A DNA stretch of 64,000 bases from Spinacia oleracea (lineage: Eukaryota > Streptophyta > Magnoliopsida > Caryophyllales > Amaranthaceae): positions 132,826,385-132,890,384 of the forward strand of contig NC_079487.1 of assembly GCF_020520425.1 (NCBI RefSeq). The letters run 5' to 3'. The translations under genes were made by a program, and so were the position numbers. The first letter of the stretch is position 1. The number at the start of each line of letters is the position of its first letter. Positions 58,893-64,000 of this stretch are shown in pieces. The notes beneath the pieces were generated by a model. That model ran no database searches. It saw only the letters and a program-made list of their open reading frames with translations, and was not told the DNA's origin.

Positions 58893-59105
58893 ACTACAAG
58901 AATTTGTATATTTTATAACAACCTAATAACGGCGGGTCAAAAATCTCGTCGCAAAAGCCTTTTGCAACGGGGCTAACAACCCAACAAAAACGGGAACACA
59001 ACCGTCGCAAATGTTTTTATGACGGGTTAACGACGGGATTTTCCATTTACGACGGCCCCCTTATATGACGGGTCCGCGACAAGAAATCCCGTCGTTAATC
59101 AACGA
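58893..59105 (+). mobile_element. CACTA-type terminal segment
   Basis: Starts CACTACAAGAATTTGTATAT, contains GACGGGTTAACGACGGG motifs and stops at ATCAACGATTATT like its inverse partner at 58408-58572. The last exon of the PF09713 gene lies between the two. Confidence 0.75.
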
Positions 59106-59394
59106 TTATTCTTCTATAAGATTGATTCATGTCTTTATTTAGACATTGCCTATTGCGTGTGAATCTACAAGGTACGTAGAGTTTGAACATCTCAACCATT
59201 GAATGAAAAATCAATGGTTCATATATTATCTTTCCAAAATTTCCCCTATTTTTTCTCATCAAAATGAGCCATTGGTTTTAAAATGTACGGTTTAGATACA
59301 ACTCTACCTTGTAGATTTTTATTAAAATTCTAGAGGATCCGGACTCTCGATTTGTATATGTTTATCGAGTGAATATTAGATTCCATTTGCATTA

Positions 59395-59752
59395 AAGAAG
59401 TGTTTGGTTTGGCATAAAACTTTTTTTATGAAAAACGATTTTGCCCCTTTCAATTATTTTAGGATGTTTGGTTTGACAATAAATGGAAAATAATTTTTCA
59501 CAACTCTCTCAAATGTGGAAAAACTTTTTCATTTGAAAAGAAGCTAGGGAAACCATGTACTTTTCCATTTTTATCCTTACCTCTCTTTTCCTTCTCATCA
59601 ATTTTCACCTATCTTCTCTCATTTTTATTTTTCTTTGAATTTTCTTGTAAGGAATCAAAAAAAGGAATTAAAACTAGTTTGAAATTGTATTTTTCCTTAA
59701 AAAATCATTTTCACTGAAAATATTTTACGTCAAACCAAACGGAGCCCAAGGG
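59395..59752. mobile_element. MITE with GTTTGGTTTG / CAAACCAAACGGAGCCC ends
   Basis: Left GTGTTTGGTTTGGCATAAAA pairs with right TTTTACGTCAAACCAAAC. Same family as ~810-1195. Confidence 0.65.
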
Positions 59753-59798
59753 AAGATCAGGCAACTACGTACACCTTTATAGCATTTGGAATGCGAAA

Positions 59799-60058
59799 AT
59801 GATAAAGGTCACAAGATGCGACCTTTAAGCCGTGTCACAATGATGATGACATGCTTACGTGTCACGTTTCAAAAAAAGGTAGGTAAATCTTAATATTCTA
59901 ATTTGTTTTCTTCTTTGTATCGACTACCTTATTTACTTATTTTCATAGTAAAATATTCTGATGGTGTATAGTCTATGTGGCGCCTATATATACCAATTAA
60001 ACTTCAACACGTAAGATTGTGACAACTAAATATTGTCGTAACTTGCGATCATTATCAT
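59799..60058. mobile_element. MITE with GATAAAGGTC / GATCATTATC ends
   Basis: TGATAAAGGTCACAAGATGC and CAACTTGC-type sequence near TAACTTGCGATCATTATCA pair imperfectly; the interior matches 37310-37672. Confidence 0.65.
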
Positions 60059-60746
60059 GTGTAGCACCTATGTGTAGCACCTATTAATTTAATACGAAGT
60101 ATAAAGATTAGTACGAGTTGGGGCCAATTTATATCTAATCAAACTAAATACTACCAAGTACTCCGTAATATGATACCTCCTAGATTAGACATCCGAAGAA
60201 CAAGATAGAGGAAGCTTCTTTCAAATTTGATTGGTCGATTATATTCCATTTTGATATAGATAAATTTATCGTGGCACAAATCCATTGGTTACTTTTTTAA
60301 ACAAAATAAATATAAATTTCAATGTTAAGGTTATTAGCGAGGATGAAGATTGAATTGTGAACATTACTTTTTGCAGATTTGACAATTGAATTTGTTGAAT
60401 TGATGTAAGAGGTGGAGTGGAGCCATATATGATATATCATTGTTCTATTCTATTATTAGCTAGGGAGGATGTACTAGGTTTACTTCAATCCACTTGGCCA
60501 ACCCTAAATCTTATAATTTTACGTGGATAGAAAATTTGAAATTATTAAACAATAGAATCGTGAAGCACATATCAAGCCGAGTATATGTGGAGTACGAAGT
60601 ATAACTGGATGAGTATGCGTTCTTTTCACCTTAAAATTACAGTTTTAATGTCAGATAAGTGCAATCAGGTCCTATAAGTAAAGTTAAATACCCCCATATC
60701 TTATATGGTGGGTTTGCCCTTGACTGTAACTATGTTGTGTTACTTG

Positions 60747-61228
60747 CAGTGGCAGAACTACAGAGGATCCCGGTGGGTCACGTGACCCAGCGAAATTTTG
60801 AAAAAAAAACATCAATATTGCTGGGATCTAATTGTTATATCCTGGAGCGGGTCTCTTATCTTAAACTAGAAAAACCTAACCCTGCACATAAGACACCGGG
60901 TATAACTACCATATATATTTTGTGATAAATCTATGAGACCAGTTCTTTAAAGTAACCGATCTCTTAAAATTGAGTAACATACCGCTTTTATATTCAATTC
61001 AAATCTAAGAGACCAGTTACTTAAATACATGTTCTGTAAATTGAGTTATTTATTTCTAACATTATAATAAAACCCGTAAAAAATAATTGTAATAATTTGT
61101 CGGTATTTAATTGTAATATGAATATTTATCAAATTTGGGATGATATAATTTTTTTGGGTACATATTGTGTGTTGTGGACGATGAATGACCCGACCACCAG
61201 CAACCTAAAAATCCTGGATACGTCATTG
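60747..61228. mobile_element. hAT-like non-autonomous element, 482 bp
   Basis: Starts CAGTGGCAGAACTACAGAGG and ends ATCCTGGATACGTCATTG. A perfect 8-bp target duplication GTTACTTG flanks it (60739-60746 and 61229-61236). Same end type as 25359-26041. Confidence 0.88.
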
Positions 61229-61236
61229 GTTACTTG

Positions 61237-62300
61237 TTTACATACTCCGTATATAACAACTACTACGTAGCTTAAAAGGTTAGTTGTCCTTTAATTGACC
61301 ATGTGTAACTTGTAAGGCTTCATTTATAGTAATTCTAATGGACAAGAAAGCTAGTTAAACATAATTATTGTGAGCCATGCACATATAGATCTTTTGTAGC
61401 TACAACAACTCAACAGTGATCCATTCCCAAGAGCATCGATCTAACTAACTTAGAATAGTAAAAATGATTGTGACTTGATTTTAATAAGTTCTATCTGTTT
61501 TAACGGAAAACATTTTCAATAGGACAAGCTAGCTAGCAAAACAAGTTACAAGTAATAAATAAGTACTGCGATCCAATTCTTGTAAGTAATTAAGATGTCT
61601 CGATCAAAATTGAGGTTGTCTCTGCATAAGATCATTGAATACTCCGTACAAGCTAAGCTAGTTGCTTAATTAATTTGAGGGCTTTCTTTCAATCACTGAT
61701 TGTTTTGGGTTCTAAAGGGACCTGAATAACTTTCACAAACAGAAATATATGCCATTTTCATGTGTCAGTTTTTGCTCATTTTACCTTGAAAATTGTACGT
61801 ACGTACAAAGTTTTTCACTTCCAATTAATTAGAACGTAATAACTACACCCTCTCATTATAGTAAGTGTCATAAATATGATATCTGATGTTTACAAAACAC
61901 TATGATTATGACTTCAATTCATAGGAATCCAAGAACTTCATACTACAACTTCAAATAATTAACATATGAACTTTTTCAATCATCTTTAGCCGCCTTCTCA
62001 ATTGATGCAGAAAGCACATTACATACTACTATTCCTTAATTAATACAACGGTGTTTCATAAAAAACAGTACTAAGAAATAGTCTAATAGAACTAGCTCAC
62101 ACGTACAAATACGTACACACCATACTTCGCTTAAAATTAACGTACATGCACTCCGGTCCTATCCTATAGTCCTATGCATAAATCGTCCTTAACAAAGATG
62201 CTACATTTTTTGTCTCAAATTAGATTTAAAGACGATTTTGGACCTTTCAGATCCGCCTCTAAATTAGTGATTCTTTTGGTAGAGAAATCAAAGAACAACC
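61237..62300. other. Intergenic, 3' of the INO gene, nothing recognised
   Basis: AT-rich, two TACTCCGTA 9-mers (61243 and 61640). Contains the 3' UTR of the minus-strand gene to its right; no other gene seen. Confidence 0.5.
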
Positions 62301-62709
62301 TCAACGCGTTTCTTCTTCAAAGTGTCGTGTCATCTTCACGTTATCATGGCTATCATTTTGTTCTTCAACTTCATTTTGGACCCTCGGGAAATGAGCCCAC
62401 TGCAAAACATGTATAAACAAAAATCATCAAATAATTTTAAAAAAAACTTAAATTCATAATCTTTTTGGAACCAAAATATTAGAAAAGTTAATTAAAAATA
62501 ATGACAATTAGTTAATCTTACATTTTTGGCAGCAGTGCTAAAGGCTTCCTTGTGACTCATGTTCGAATTTCTAGACTTAAGCCTCCTGATTTCTTCTCTA
62601 TTAGACAAAACAAAGTAATAAACACGGTTGAATAATTAATACTTTTGTGGGTACGAATGAGTCACACTGTCACAAGAGAAATAATATATATAAATAATTA
62701 CAACATAAC

Positions 62710-62790
<81 letters not shown>

Positions 62791-63954
62791 TAAGATTGAT
62801 AATAAATATTGAATTTACTTGATGAATTTGTTATAAGCTGATGGTGCCCTTCTCTTCTTCTCTGGAGCTGCCAAAAATTAACAAAACAATAAGTTTTAAT
62901 TATGTATGCTAGACGATTAATTAAATATTAATCACATAAAAGTAGGGAAAATACAACTAAATACGTACGTTTATTAACAACTTGCTCAAGCACAATGTTA
63001 TCTTCATCATCATCATCATCATCTTCTTCTTCGTCATCATCGCCGTCATCATTATCTTCTTCCGAAGAGGGTAGCATAGACAATGTAGTGCTGTGCCTAT
63101 CGGCCGTCACCCTTGACATATTCACTTCCTCTTGGTGTTTATTATTTTCCTTATGAATAAAAACAAGACATAAGTTAAACTTGTTTTAATGGCGCATTTA
63201 ATCACGTACTACCTCCGTTTTAAAATGATGTTTACACTCTTGTTTTAGTCTGTTTCATAATGTTCTTTACACTTTGTTTTATTCTATTTTTGGACATAAA
63301 AATTTACTACCTTACAATTCTTACCCCACCATATTTACAATTTTCCATTAACTTTATTCATTTTTTTTCTTCTTACACCATTCATTTTTTTTTACACATT
63401 TCTCTTATTTTATCCATATTCTATTACATTCAACCAACTTTTCTACTTTTGTTTTAATCTTTGTGCAAATAGTAACTGTAAACATTTTTATGAAACGAAG
63501 GTAGTACGAACAACTCAGCCAATGAAGTACTACTTATTGAACAACAACTCGACAATGTTTCTTAGTAACAAAAGTAGTAAAGTACTTCCAAGAGGAGTTG
63601 TACGTACGTTTTCAATTGTTGTACGGAGTTATTTTTCCCCATAATATTTCTAATTAGCACCTAATTAGATGGTGTACATTTTATGATTCCAATCATTATT
63701 TATGAAAAAGGACAAAAGGAAGGGGATTATGGGTGTTTAATGACAATTAAGAGTGTGATTAATTAACTATTACGAGTAAATGAGATCGAATTAATTAATT
63801 AATTAATTAATTAAATTACCTGATCTTGGTTAAGGGAAGAAAAAAGATGGAGAGGGACAAAGGAGGCTTTCAACATGTTGACTGAGAGAAGACCATTGCA
63901 ATGACCACACCTTACAGTCACCACCATTGACATGCTACAAGTCGGCACGCTCAC
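62301..63954 (-). CDS. INO: YABBY transcription factor, INNER NO OUTER (INO)-like, 5' end outside window
   Basis: Minus-strand exons: 63820-63954, 62969-63149, 62819-62867, 62522-62597 and 62301-62399, all GT-AG and in phase. The first reads VSVPTCSMSMVVTVRCGHCN, GLLSVNMLKASFVPLHLFSS, the second half of the YABBY C2C2 zinc finger; SMSMVVTVRCGHC and KASF(V/I)PLHL are typical of INO rather than FIL, CRC or YAB5. Exons 4-6 give the HMG-like YABBY domain: PEKKRRAPSAYNKFIK, EEIRRLKSRNSNMSHKEAFS, TAAKNWAHFP, then a short tail to HFEEETR-stop. The exon with the first zinc-finger cysteines lies beyond 64000. INO specifies outer integument growth in ovules. The linker exon has an unusually long Asp/Glu run. 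Intron 2 of the visible part holds a Stowaway MITE, and an (AT)n(GT)n microsatellite lies in another intron. Confidence 0.9.
62708..62791. repeat. (AT)n(GT)n microsatellite in an INO intron
   Basis: About 65 bp of AT repeat followed by nine GT dinucleotides. Confidence 0.97.
63209..63504. mobile_element. Stowaway-like MITE in an INO intron
   Basis: Ends CTACCTCCGTTTTAAAATGA and TTTTTATGAAACGAAGGTAG, with TA at both flanks; GTTTACACT / AACTGTAAAC pairs inside. Confidence 0.88.
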
Positions 63955-64000
63955 CTTCGCAATAAAATCATAAAAACCACAACTTTGGAATCAGATGTTG

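Overview
The window is nuclear DNA of a flowering plant, almost certainly a eudicot. The evidence is GT-AG introns, 60S ribosomal protein L11, eIF4A, NAC and YABBY transcription factors, a Kunitz inhibitor and a dense population of plant DNA transposons. A member of the Amaranthaceae/Caryophyllales (spinach or beet relatives) is my impression only; nothing here proves it. The DNA is AT-rich and about four fifths of it is non-coding. There are no operons, CRISPR arrays or phage genes.

Layout. 2.0-3.3 kb (+): 3' part of a sorbitol dehydrogenase gene with a frameshifting 7-bp insertion near its end. 3.9-5.7 kb (-): two-exon SAM-dependent methyltransferase. 7.4-9.4 kb (-): complete five-exon RPL11 gene (182 aa) whose first coding exon is only the ATG; its promoter and first exon recur as a stray copy at 12.2-12.4 kb. 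12.6-13.1 kb: a 51-bp minisatellite between AT repeats. 15.5-18.9 kb (+): receptor-like cytoplasmic kinase VII-type gene that has lost its catalytic motifs. 21.2-21.5 kb (-): small secreted peptide with two alpha-hairpinin modules. 22.8-24.2 kb: solo LTR with a perfect 5-bp target duplication. 29.0-31.9 kb (+): FEZ/NAC009-like NAC factor. 33.8-37.0 kb: nested SINE, hAT, LINE, Stowaway and Helitron insertions. 39.5-40.2 kb (+): Kunitz-type inhibitor. 42.1-42.3 kb: a near-perfect GC-rich hairpin. 42.8-46.3 kb: reverse-transcriptase-associated fragment split by a complete CACTA element. 47.2-50.2 kb (-): complete eIF4A gene (413 aa) with a 5'-leader intron, lying between two inverted CACTA-like ends. 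52.4-55.4 kb: hAT and Helitron elements. 57.5-58.7 kb (+): small four-exon gene of the 'plant protein 1589' family (PF09713). 62.3-64 kb (-): INNER NO OUTER-type YABBY gene, running off the right edge.

The genes do not form one pathway. RPL11 and eIF4A both serve translation and share a ~55-bp dispersed sequence upstream of their promoters. The most distinctive content is the transposon record: many non-autonomous hAT, Stowaway, Mutator, Harbinger, CACTA and Helitron copies with readable target-site duplications, gene-fragment duplications, and a 9-mer (TACTCCGTA) that occurs 15 times where well under one is expected. Exon boundaries were read by eye from reading frame, splice signals and remembered family sequences; no alignment was run.
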